Assembly: GCF_027580225.2 (NCBI RefSeq)
Contig: NC_073354.2
Span: forward strand, 23,085,001 to 23,149,000
Length of the DNA stretch: 64,000 bases
Reading direction: 5' to 3'
From: Misgurnus anguillicaudatus
Taxonomy: Eukaryota; Chordata; Actinopteri; Cypriniformes; Cobitidae
Below are positions 48,487 through 59,679 of this stretch, in pieces; position 1 is the stretch's first letter; each line of letters starts with the position of its first letter. A program made the translations under genes and the position numbers. The notes under the pieces were generated by a model. The model searched no databases, was not told the DNA's origin, and saw nothing but the letters and a program-made list of their open reading frames with translations.

Positions 48487-50479
48487 ATTATTTTTTAAAC
48501 AACAAATCTTTTTTACAGTGTAAAATTATGAAGGACCATACCTGAAATTATAAAAATAAATAAATAAATAGAATATAATCGAATATAAATAAAAGGAAAA
48601 AATGAAAACTTTGAATTTTACCTTTAATGATGGTTTATTATTTATTTATTTATGGATTCATTTATTTTAATTTTTTATAGGAAGCACAATACTAAATAGA
48701 TAAAGGAAATAGCCATAAAAGGAAAATTCAATTACGATAGTCTTTTTTATTTAACCCGTTAACTGTCGCTGTCCCAAGAGTGAGACACTCGAGTTTACTT
48801 CAGTGTTTTGCATAATTGTTAATCCATCACGAATAACTATATATTGTGGTAAAGGTCTAAGTATGAATGTAGTTTTCATATTTCAAAAGTAAAACCTGTT
48901 AGCAGTAATAATAATGCAGTGACTGTAATTTATTAATTTGTGACAAGAGTATGCAGCAAATTTCACAGCAAACCAACACAAACCAAATTTTTTGATAATT
49001 TTATGTATGAATTAATACTTTATTGCATTATTTTTATTTATAACAATATATTTAAACTGCTATAACAATTTTTATTTAATATTTTCACATCCAGACACTT
49101 CCGTAAAAAAACGTTAAAGTGTCTTATTTTAAACAAGACCAAAATTTGGCTTCTAGACAAAAAATGCCAGAGTTATATTAATTTGAAAGTCACATTTTCA
49201 CCCAACCCCCCCCCCCCCAATCAGAAAGGGCCGCGCCAGTTAAATCCTTTGTTTACTTTCCTATTATTATATTTATTTATTGCTTTGTTTATTTTTTGCC
49301 ATCGTTCTCCATATAAAATTAATTCCAGATGAATTGTGGAGCTGTAGTCCAGTTTATTATCCCATAGATAGCTAGAGGGAGCTATTGCACTCTTTATAAA
49401 CTGCCCTGCTTGCCGAGCTGTATTGAGTCCAGTGCTACACAAATCTCCACCTCAGCCGGTTTGCAACACCCAGCACAATTCCCTTTAATCAGATTGTATT
49501 CAGATTAGCTCATGTGACCAGACACTCGTAAAGCAATACTAGTAGTAAACTGATCACAGTACAGGAACATTCATAATGTTTTACAATGGACTGGTTTTCC
49601 GTGGAATTCATATGACTCATAATGTAATTTCCATCCTAGACCAAAGAAGTCTGAATCATTTCTTTAAAGAAGTCTCTACCTCTCTGTTTTAAAATAAAGT
49701 ACATGTTTGCTTAAAATGATTTGTTTATTTGATGTGCATTTCTGGTTACACAAATTTGAAATGCTTCTCTGTGCAATTCAGGATAAATACATATGATTAG
49801 GATAAGTGTGTGTAATGTAAAAGTAGTAGATTTAGACTTGTTAGATTCTGTTTTTGCAGAGGTGTCTTGAATTCAGGTTTAATTACCTGTAACATGGGGA
49901 CATCTGTGTGTCTGATAATCTGGGTTATAAGATTAACTCAAGAGAAGCAGGGCAAGCCAACACTCCGGTCAAACAGTAGCTGGACAAAGAGGATGATAGT
50001 TAGCCTACATTTGTATACTTAACAGAGCAACTTTTCTCATTAGAGATCAGCAGTAACTTCATACAAGATCTTTGGTTTCTTGGAGGATCTTCATTTGCAT
50101 ATTTGTTTCGCTGGATATTAGATTTCCTAAACTGTCTAAACATGACAATGAGGATCTCTCTGGTAAAGTTTTTGTTTCATTATCTTCTCAGTTTTGTTAC
50201 TTATGAACCTTTCTAAATTGAGGGTTTCTGATTTTATGAAATTGCATAGCAGAGTGTGGTTTGGCAGATATTTTGCTTGTTTTTGAAACGCTGGTCTAAG
50301 TATAATTTGACACTCGTTGGATTGCATCCTTTGTTGGCGAAAATCAATTCAATTCAAGCGGGACCAGAAGAAAGGATTGCGGAGAGGAACGGAGGGGTTT
50401 GTGAAGATCCAGGGATTTGACAGGGTCCCTTGCGTGTTGCAAAGAGCAAGCTACGCCCACTATTACCCTTCCCCCTTAG
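48487..50479. other. No gene seen upstream of the 50.7 kb exon
   Basis: AT-rich with short (ATAA)n and a C run at 49206-49218. GC content rises from about 50,320, where the candidate promoter or 5' UTR of the 50.7 kb exon would lie. Confidence 0.4.
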
Positions 50480-50918
50480 AGATGAAGCAGAGACTACAGG
50501 GGTCAAACCTGAAGTTGGTTGATAAAGGGGTGGGGAAAGAGGAAGAGTGGGAGAGGTTCAAATCTAGGACTGCCCCCAGGACACCTCCAGGCCTGAAGAT
50601 CCTTCAGCATGTTAGCATATGGTCATCATCTCTCAACGGTTCCTGTACTGGGCTGCTGGTACAAGGAGCGGGATGCCAACCATTGCAACTGCAAGATGGG
50701 CAACACTCCACCCTCACAGCTCCAGTCTACAGTTGTTGATACAACCCCTGGTACCAGGAGCGAGTGCGGCATCAGGCGTAGACTGTTGGCTTCTAAGGTC
50801 CATCAGAGACCAGAATCACTATGGACCCCTAAACCCATGCTAAGAGTTGAGGGCAAAGGAGATACACTCACACGATCTCAATCGTGTTGCAGAAGGAACT
50901 CTATATCCTGCTTACCCT
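50480..50918 (+). CDS. Candidate alternative first coding exon (MGN start)
   Basis: The ATG at 50696 opens a frame of 74 codons plus one base and ends at CCCT|GTAAGT (50918/50919), a strong donor, in phase 1. The length and phase equal those of the exon at 31121-31343. The peptide starts M-G-N-T-P-P, which permits N-myristoylation only weakly because residue 6 is proline. It is basic (GIRRRLLASKVHQRPES) and ends with a serine- and cysteine-rich stretch, RSQSCCRRNSISCLPC, whose cysteines could be palmitoylated. An in-frame ATG 29 codons upstream (50609) is an alternative start. A different frame from 50482 encodes MKQRLQGSNLKLVDKG and stops at 50739, so it would be an overlapping upstream ORF. 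A possible acceptor, CCCTTCCCCCTTAG, ends at 50479. If transcription starts locally, the upstream part is 5' UTR. Family not recognised; purine-rich, higher-GC composition sets it apart from the AT-rich flanks. Confidence 0.42.
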
Positions 50919-51418
50919 GTAAGTGTACAGTTGTTTTTCTGTGTCTTTATGGTTAAATAGTTTGCTTGGTGTCATCTAGTGAACTTGTGTTGCAGAAGTG
51001 TTTTACAAATGCTAGGTTGTTTCAACCCCTGGTTGGGTACAATATGGAAAAATCTCAATTATCTTTCAAATTGTCCATTTTGGTTGAAACAATCCCACGT
51101 TTTAGAGTTGTGATGTTGTGATGCTGATGTGTATGTCAAATGAACGAGGAAGTGTATAAAGTTTTTGTTTGTTTGTGATGATTTTTAAAGTACATATTGG
51201 CTATAATTGATATTGATAGGCAGCACTTTGTAAAATTTAATGTGGATATAATTTGACACTATAATTAAAGACAATCGTTAATATAGATGTAATAATTCGA
51301 TTGTTGGTTTGTAGTTGCCCAGCATGAATTAATATAGAATTTATGTAAAAATTGTTTGTTTATTGGCATTTTACAACAGCTTTAAACACGACTCATCTAA
51401 TAAAATTAATATTTATCA

Positions 51419-51583
51419 TATCTTCCGCACTATAAGTCGCTCTGCAGTATAAGTCGCATCAATCAAAAATGCGTCAGTCAGTCGACATAACATATATAAG
51501 TCGCAGTGGACTATACGTGGCATTTATTTATAAACGCAGCACCAGCCAAAATATAAAAAAACGTATAGTCCGGAAAATACGGT
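51419..51583. mobile_element. MITE with repeated TATAAGTCGC
   Basis: TCTTCCGCACTATAAGTCGC on the left pairs with CGTATAGTCCGGAAAATACG on the right. TATAAGTCGC occurs three times inside. Non-coding. Confidence 0.6.
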
Positions 51584-52474
51584 ATGCGTTTGGCAGGCTT
51601 GGAGAGTTATACATTTTATTTGTGCAATGAAGCATTTTAGTAGCTTTTACGTTAATTTTTACTTGCTGTGCTTGCTTGTGTCAAAATGTACCACGCCACT
51701 GTCATTGTCTTTGCTGCGACTGCTTTTGTTTGAAGCCATTGGAACCATTCCGCTCACAGATTGTGTGGTTCAGACTTTTGCGACCTTTGACCTTTAGGGA
51801 TGTGACAGGACCTCTTTGGCTTAACCCCTTTGGGGCCCCTTCCCTTCCTGTCTCTAATAAGGTTAGCTTCATTCAATTCATATCATGCAGAAAGCCATTT
51901 ATTGATCTTTCATAACATCACACATGCTGACGTTTGGCTATTCGTGATTTACTGATGTGTCTGATCAGATCAGTGATGGATGCTGAGGTTTGTTGAAGTG
52001 TGCAAAGTGAGACATTGATGGATGTCGATATAAATGTCTAGATATGTAATCTGAATGGTTTATGATGTATTGATATAGATAAAAAGCACCTTTGTGTAGC
52101 CTCATTACAAAAGCAGTCTTTAATCAGGCACAGCATTTAGACCCTTTAAGCTCATGTTGACTCTTATTGATTGTCTATATGAGTCATATCAGATGTTCAG
52201 ATACAGTAGAGTGATAAGAAGCAGAGAAGTGACCCATCTGCCATTGGGAACTCAGGACAATAGGAAACAGCTGACTGATCTCTTCTGATTCTCATACAGA
52301 GCTGACCCAGATACAGCGTCCTATCACTTCACAGAGTCGATCATTACCTGATAAAAGCAATGCAGAGGAGACAGCACATCAGAAGGGTGAAACGGGAACA
52401 ATGGATGAGTGTAAATGGGAAAGGGATTGAAGATGGATGAGATGATGTGATATGAGAGATAAACGAGAAAAGAT

Positions 52475-52673
52475 TTACACTCATTTTACTGGGTTATTTT
52501 CAACTAAAAAGGGACGAACCCAACCCATTGGGTTGTAATTTAACCTATCCTCATGGGTTCATTGTGCCCAACATGCTAGGTTGTATTAACCCATATAAAC
52601 ATTTTCTGGGTTAATATAACCCAACAGCTGGGTTTGTTCCCTTTTGACCCAATGCTGGGTTGAAAATAGTGTA
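52475..52673. mobile_element. MITE rich in AACCCA/TGGGTT
   Basis: TTTACTGGGTTATTTTCAAC on the left is related to GGGTTGAAAATAGTGTA on the right, and several AACCCAACCCATTGGGTT-like palindromes lie between. Similar words occur at 26757-26838 and near 51010-51050. Confidence 0.55.
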
Positions 52674-52911
52674 TGTTATATGTTTAAAGGAAATGTGTAT
52701 AGATAAATACAAATAGAATTGGATATAGAAACACTGACTTTGATGAGCCATGTTTAAAATGGTTGTAAAAGCCAATATACAAGTGTACCTCTCAAGAAAA
52801 TAATATATCAGCATCTGCTATGGCAAGCATCACTATTACTGTTGCACATACTGTAGGTAAGGATAGGTATTAGCTAAATTTTGGCCAATAACTCATCTCA
52901 TGAAGGCTTAA

Positions 52912-53236
52912 AGGAGCATTTCACCCGTAGAAACATTCATCTTTATTGAAAGTGCGTCATATTTGTAGTCGAAATGTAACATACATTTCGAATTTGGTGC
53001 CTATTTGACAGAGAAAAGGGGTGTTTGTAGTCTCACTCCCTCAACAAAGATATAGCACTTCCTTCTATTAATGATGCAAAATGGTGATATTTACATCATT
53101 GAAAGAAGGAAGTGCAACACTGAAATCTGTATTTCTTCTGTCTCAGCGGCAACTGAGGAAATGATGCACGACCATTCAAAAACATAACTGGGGTTCTAAC
53201 TATACAAAGATTAATGCAAATGGGTGAAGTGTCCCT
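52912..53236. mobile_element. Short TTAA-flanked MITE
   Basis: TTAA lies at 52908-52911 and 53237-53240. The ends AGGAGCATTTCACCCGT and GGGTGAAGTGTCCCT are imperfect inverted repeats, and the GGAAGTG/CACTTCC pair forms a second inner hairpin around 53060-53115. Confidence 0.65.
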
Positions 53237-53379
53237 TTAAGAGGGTTTGGTGTTTTTGGTGTTCTAAGTGCAGAGTCGTTTTTCAGAGAATGGTAAAATT
53301 AGTTGTGGCATTTTTTGTGTATTGTATGGGGCAAAATCATCTTCTATTCTGTTTATTGACAGTCTTTTAGTCTCTTTAA

Positions 53380-54175
53380 AGGGATACTCCACTTTTTTGA
53401 AAGTAGACTTATTTTCCAGCTTCCCTAGATTGTTCAATTATTGAGTTTTACAGTTTTGGAATCCATTCAGACGAACCCTCAGATCTGGCGGCACCCCTTT
53501 TTAGCATAGCTTAGCACAATTCATTGAATCTGATTAGACCATTAGCATCGCTTTCAAAAATAAGCAGTTTCAATAATTTTCCTATTTAAAACTTGACTCT
53601 TCTGTAATTACATTGTGTACTGAGAATGACGTAAAACTAAAAGGATTTTTTTAGACGTTACTATACTAGGAACTATACTCTTATTCCGGCGTAATAAGGA
53701 CTTTGCTGTCATACCATGCCTGCACCAGCACAATGATATTACGCAGCGCTCGAGAATAATTCCTTTGGTAACTTTCAATAGCTGGAGATTATTTTCGGGC
53801 ACTACGTAATATCATTGCGCCTTCTGCACACAAGTTACGGCAGCCAAGTTTTTGATTATTACGCCAGAATGATAGTATAGTTCCTAGCCATATCGGCCTA
53901 GAAAATCGCAGCTTTTAATTTTTCATCGTTCTTAGTATACATTGTAACTACCGAAGAGTCAATTTTTAAATGGAAAAATATCGAAACTATTTGGTTATTT
54001 TTAAGCGCGATGCTAATGGTCTAATCAGATTCATGAATTATGCTAAGCTATACTAAAAGTGGTACTGCCAGACCCAGAGATCTACTGAATGGATTCCAAA
54101 ACATTAAAACTCACATGTTTAACTCTAGGGAAGCTTAAAAATGAGCCTATTATTTTTTTTTAAAGTGAAGTGTCC
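53380..54175. mobile_element. TTAA-flanked foldback element
   Basis: TTAA lies at 53376-53379 and 54176-54179. Long inverted arms include TTTTGGAATCCATTCAG, GATCTGGCGGCACC-like and GATTAGACCATTAGCATCGC segments, so most of the 796 bp could form one hairpin. Non-coding. Confidence 0.7.
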
Positions 54176-56443
54176 TTAAGGTCCAGGTTAAAGTTGATTT
54201 CTTGGTGTCAGAGGCAATTGTTCCTCCATCCTCATGCTGGTCTGAGCTAATGTATTGTGACGGCTCAAGATGCTCCATACATCAGCTTTGCTTTGTCTTT
54301 AGCACTGTACATTCATGTGTGACTTAACGGTTTTTGTACAGACTCTGAGTCTAAACACACACACACACTTTCCATTCTTCTCTCTTGATTTTCTATTCCT
54401 GTTTTTTTTTTTTTTTTTTTGCTGGGCATGAATGATAGTAGTAGTGTTACAGTATTAACAGTGAGCAGGTGTTGCACAGATCTTTGTTAAGCTGAGCTCA
54501 AGCATCCCAGCCGGTGGTTAGTGAAGGTGATATATTCTGACAGAAACCAGCAGGAACAGACACTGAATAATGAGACGTGTTTAACCAAATTCATTTCTCC
54601 AGGGGGTTGGAAATTGGAGTCAGGATAGTCCATTGTTTGGAGGGGCAAAAAAAATTGTGCAAATGGATAGCGAAGTCTTTTTTGTCGAGACTGTTTTTTT
54701 GATTATCTGTACCAGTTTTAACTGGTATGCATTTATATTAATTTAGTGTAGCTCAGTTAGTATGTCAGTATGTTAGCAACACAAGGGTCATGAGCTGAAC
54801 ACACATACTGATGAAATAAATGCATCGCTTGAATGCACTGTAAGTCACTTTGGATAACAGCGTCTGCCGGATACATATGTAAATGTTTATCCTGACCTCA
54901 GTGACCATGTCAGTGCATATACAGCATTGACTTCACTGATGACCAACTCCATCAGACCCTGCTTAAGGCGACCAGAGTTATTTTTGGCCCTTACTATTGT
55001 TTTTGCGGATCCTTGTATTCTTAATCTCGGTGAGGGATTGTGGGTAGCCGTAGCCCCTTGCTGTGAGTTCTGAATACAAAAGGCTTCATCTTTACCCTGC
55101 CTAACTAACTCTTACAGTTCAGTCCAGCAGAATGACAAAGACACTTTGTTAATAGTTGAATCCCCTCAGGGGTGCACACACATCCCCTGCTGGTGGCAGA
55201 AACATGACAAAAGAAATCTCACTGCTTATGTTACCATTCTTTAAAAACAGGTGGATTCTATTACTCCTTCCACTTTCCATCTCTCTCTCTCTGTCTTTCT
55301 TTCACATTCTCATTCTTTAAAATACCTCTCTTCCTCCTTCCTCTTCACCCCCACTTCATTAATAATTGGGGGCGGGGCTACGCAACTGTGAAGAATGGTC
55401 ACTCAACATGTGAGTCCTGTCAGTCATTGTGGAGGACAGTTTCTTTTTTATATGATAATAGCTTAATTAATAGTGGTGCCTGCTTATATGTGGGGTTTTC
55501 ACAGTATTACACTTATGTGCTATGGACATGAATGATGTGTATGATAATGAAATGAGGTTGTGTGAGCTATTACTTAATTTAACTGATTGGACCACCAAAC
55601 AATGTGGATAAAACTCAACATCTCTAGGTTTGAATGGTTAGCATGGCCCAGTTTCCCCCTGCTGGAATATGCCATGCATACACCTAATGGGACCAAAGCA
55701 TCTTTCACAATAGATGTCTGGTCATATGAAAAATTGCTGTATATTTGGAAATTAATAAATCATTTTAAGTTGCAACTGTAGCAATGCCAATATTAGTAAA
55801 TAATAATATTTAGATAAATAATTTATAATATATTCTGCCATACACATTAGATACCCTAATGTGTGTTATTTGATTCTAGGTCCATTTTAAAGCTTAAGGT
55901 TTTGTGATCCATCCATCATCGTCTACGTTCCCTAGAAACTGTTCTAATGAATTTTGGGGAGCATCTTTATGTGACTCTTTGTATTGTGTATTGGTTGAGT
56001 GTGACAGGAGGTCACTACATGTGAACGTAATGGTCGTTTGTGTATGTGCGTGTGATTTTTAAAGCGCCTCATCCTGGCTCTAATTCTGTCAGATCATGCC
56101 CTTTCCATCATGGCTGTAATTGAGTCTTTCTGGTTTGTTTGATTTAGTTTAGGCTCTAATTGGGTCCCGTGTTCCATCATGGCCGCTGTAATTACGTTTT
56201 GGTTGGCATATTAACCTCTTTAGGGGATTGAGGGGTAAGACTTTTTATTTAGAGCTGGAAGGTTTGGGTAGATGACAGATACATTGAATGGAGTTTATAT
56301 GAGAAGAAACCATTTTTGGATGTAAGGTTTGCAGTATGAATTATTGACATCTACAGGTTGAACTTGGTACTTGGGTTGTATCTTTACAGGTATACAAAAA
56401 ACATAATACACTTTTGTACATTTTTGAGTATCTTACTGTATAT
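54176..56443. other. Mostly unique stretch
   Basis: It holds a T run of about 22 at 54398 and the SINE at 54746. A repeat-free stretch at 56050-56215, with GCTCTAATT and CCATCATGGC each present twice, may be a conserved element. No exon supported. Confidence 0.4.
54746..54885 (+). repeat. tRNA-derived SINE copy
   Basis: GTGTAGCTCAGTTAGTATG at the head and AAGTCACTTTGGATAACAGC plus ATATGTAAATG at the tail identify the same SINE family. Confidence 0.75.
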
Positions 56444-56447
56444 TTAA

Positions 56448-57250
56448 AGGATTAGTCCATTTTCTTAAAAAAAAATCCAGATAATTTACTCACCACCATG
56501 TCATCCAAAATGTTGTTGACTTTCTTTGTTTTTAGGAAAACATTCCAGGATTTTTCTCATTTCTATGGACCCCAACACGTAACAGTTTTAATGCAGTATT
56601 AAATTGCAGTATCAACGAACTCTAAATGATCCCAATCGAGGCATAAGGGTCTTATCTAGCGAAATGATTTTGGACAAGCACGACCTCACGTAATTACGTA
56701 ATGACACGGAAAGGTCACGTGTTACATATATGAAACGCACATTTGGGGACCATTTTAAACAATAAACTGACACAAAGACATTAATTAGTATCATTCGACA
56801 TACAACAACATCGGAACAGTCCTCTTTCTCCACACTTGTAAATACTGGGGCGTAGTATCGATACGTCATCCGTGACCTCTTGACGTGATGACGTATTATG
56901 TGAGGTCGCACTGGCGCATCACAAGACCGGAGATAGATGAGAAGTTGTGGTTCAAAAGTGCATATTTTTTATTTTTCTGGTCAAAAATGACAATCGTTTC
57001 GCTAAATAAGACCCTTATGCCTTGTTTGGGATTGTTTAGAGTCCTTTGAAGCTGTAATTTTTAACTGCATTAAAACTGTAAAGTGTTGGGGTCCTTTTAA
57101 AGTCCATTAAAATGAGAAAAATCCTGGAATGTTTTTCTCAAAAAACATAATTTCTTCTCGACTGAACAAAGAAAGACATCAACATTTTGGATGACATGGT
57201 GGTGAGTGAATTATCTGGATTTTTATTTTTTAAGAAAATGGACTAATACT
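56448..57250. mobile_element. TTAA foldback element, copy 3
   Basis: TTAA lies at 56444-56447 and 57251-57254. The arms match the other copies. The left arm lacks part of the segment around the TTCAGTCGAGAAGAAATT motif, which is intact in the right arm. Confidence 0.75.
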
Positions 57251-57279
57251 TTAAAAACCTATTGTTACAGTTAAATGTT

Positions 57280-57455
57280 TTGTACACCTAACATTAACTG
57301 TCTGACAGACAGGCCCCGGACGTAATGTACACAATATGTAGGTTTAATATTGTATCCAAACATTGTGTGTTGTATACCCATAAACGTGATGATGAAAGGA
57401 CCTTTCAGGGTACCACCCCAGGGACAGAAAATGTACAGTTTTTTCTGACAGTGTA
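57280..57455. mobile_element. Fragment of a GACAGTGTA-ended MITE
   Basis: The right end, TTTTTTCTGACAGTGTAC, with GGACCTTTCAGGGTACCACC upstream, resembles the 38.0 kb MITE. No clear left terminus was found. Confidence 0.35.
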
Positions 57456-58327
57456 CAGTGTCAGTTGAATTATAGGTCATCCTTAATAGGAGGGCTTCGA
57501 TTCAGGTCTGGCAGGCGTCACATGTATTGATCAGTTCTTTAAAGTCTATTGTCTACAGCAGCGATGATATTAGAGGAAAGGTCAGAAGGGGTTAAATGCT
57601 GAGACAAGCTACTCTCCCAAGACATGAGAGACAATTGAATTATTATTAAGTAAATTACTCTGGGTCAGGTTGTGTATGAGAGGTAAGCCATTACGGTCAT
57701 AGAAAAACCTCTGCACATTCACATTCACTGATTCATCAGCTTTGCTGTTGACATCTCAAGGTTTCTATTGCATTGGCGTAACAATGAATCAGATTTTTTT
57801 TTCTTCACCTTGCTTTCCATTTAGATCAAAGCCTGCTTAGGATGCTGTGAACAGTCTATCCACTTGAATGTTGAAAGGGGTTACACACACACCACAGAGT
57901 AAAGATTCTGACACATCAGGTGTTTGTGATCTGGATGTGAACAGGTGAATTAACAGCAGTTGATTTGGTTTTAGCTCGGCTTTATGTCTCATTAACTCTG
58001 ATAAATCGGTCTGCCAGATGACCAACAGACAGCAGGTATTCAAGAGCTCACATGATATCTTATGTACTGTATATAGTATACAGAAGCAATCCGCCATGAC
58101 TCCTCTGAGACTTGTTATAAAATACAAGAGGAACGGAGACGATGTGAATAAGGGGATTTAAAAGACAGAAGGCTGTGAGAGCCGGAAAGATGCGGACAGT
58201 AGACTGGATATTATGGATTTATTGCCCTTTCAGTTTTCAAAAATCTATTGGATTATTGGTACTAAAGTAACCTCCACTTAAGTGTTGCTTGTTCATTGCA
58301 GCTGATAGATTTGTCTGATCATTTTAA

Positions 58328-59675
58328 AGGGGACATTTCGCAAGACTTTTTTAAGATGTCAAAAAAATCTTTGGTGTCTCCAGAGTCTGTATGTGAAGTT
58401 TTAGCTCAAAATATCATATAGATAATTTATTATAGCATGTTTAAATTGTCACTTTGTAGGTGTGTGCAAAAATGTGCCATTTTGGGTGTGTTTTTTAACA
58501 TGCAAATGAGTTGATCTCTGCACTAAATTGCAGTGCCATGGTTGGATAGTGCAGATTAAGGGGTGGCATTATCCCCTTCTGACATCACCTGGGGAGCCAA
58601 ATTTTAATTACCTATTTTTTCCACATGCTTGTGGAGAATGGTTTACCAAAACTAAGTTACTAAGTTAATCTTATTCACATATTCTAGGTTGATAAAAGCA
58701 CTAGGGACCCAATTTTAGCACTTAAAGGAATAGTCCATTTTCTTAAAAAAAATCCAGATAATTTATTCACCACCATGTCATCCAGAATGTTGATGTCTTT
58801 CTTTGTTCGGTCGAGAAGAAATTGTGTTTTTTGGGGAAGACATTGCAGGATTTTCTCATTTTAATGGACTTTAATAGACACCAACAATTAACACTTAACT
58901 CAACACTAACAGTTTTTTTCAACGGATTTTCAAAAGACTATAAACAATCCCAAACGCATTCACGCCGACCAATCACAGATCTTGCGGTCCGCGTCGTTTC
59001 GACGTGTAGTTACATTTTTGAGGAGGTGCACGTCAGGTACTGCGAAGGCTACGGCGACAGGGTTCGCGTCTATGCGTATGTTACGGCGTACCTATAACGC
59101 GCACCTAACGCAAAAGTATAAATTGGCCTTAAGTGTTTACAAGTGTCGAGAAAGAGGACCTTTCCTAGGTTGTTGTATGTCAACTGATACTAATTAATGT
59201 CTTTGTGTCAGTTTATTGTTTACAATGGTCCGCAAATGTGCGTTTTCTATATGTAACACGTGACCTCCCTACGTCACTACGCATTTACGTTAGGTCGCGC
59301 TGGACCGGACCTAGATGAAAAGTTGTGGCTTAAAAGAGCATATTTTTTATTTTTCTTGTCAAAAATGACAATCGTTTCGCTAGATAAGACCCTTATGCCT
59401 CGTTTGGGATGTTTATAGTCCTTTGAAACTCCGTTGAAAAAAACTGTTAAGTGTTGAGTTAAGTATTAAATGTTGGTGTCTATTAAAGTCCATTAAAATG
59501 AGAAAAATCCTGCAATGTTTTCCTCAAAAAACATAAATTTCTTCTCAACTGAACAAAGAAAGACATCAACATTTTGGATGACATGGTGGTGAGTAAATTA
59601 TCTGGATTTTTCTTTTATGAAAATGGAATATTTCTTTAAACATGGAAAAAGTCAGATTTATAGAGTATGTCCCCT
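58328..59675. mobile_element. AGGGGACAT element, copy 3, split by a foldback insertion
   Basis: The left part (58328-58721) and right part (59640-59675) together make one copy flanked by TTAA at 58324-58327 and 59676-59679. The foldback element at 58726-59635 sits between them. Confidence 0.65.
58726..59635. mobile_element. TTAA foldback element, copy 4, nested in another element
   Basis: TTAA lies at 58722-58725 and 59636-59639. It interrupts the AAAGGGGACAT element spanning 58328-59675, so it inserted later. Its central part (58940-59110) differs from copies 1 and 3 and carries GACGTGTAG and GTGCACGTCAGG motifs seen near 3760-3780. Confidence 0.75.
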
Positions 59676-59679
59676 TTAA

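Noticed and set aside
11808..54885. tRNA genes
   Set aside because: The tRNA-like heads are parts of SINEs with the shared tail and degenerate boxes, not functional tRNAs.
56376..56400. Ratchet-type junction TTTACAG|GTATAC
   Set aside because: Poor donor and a competing CAG about 40 bases upstream.
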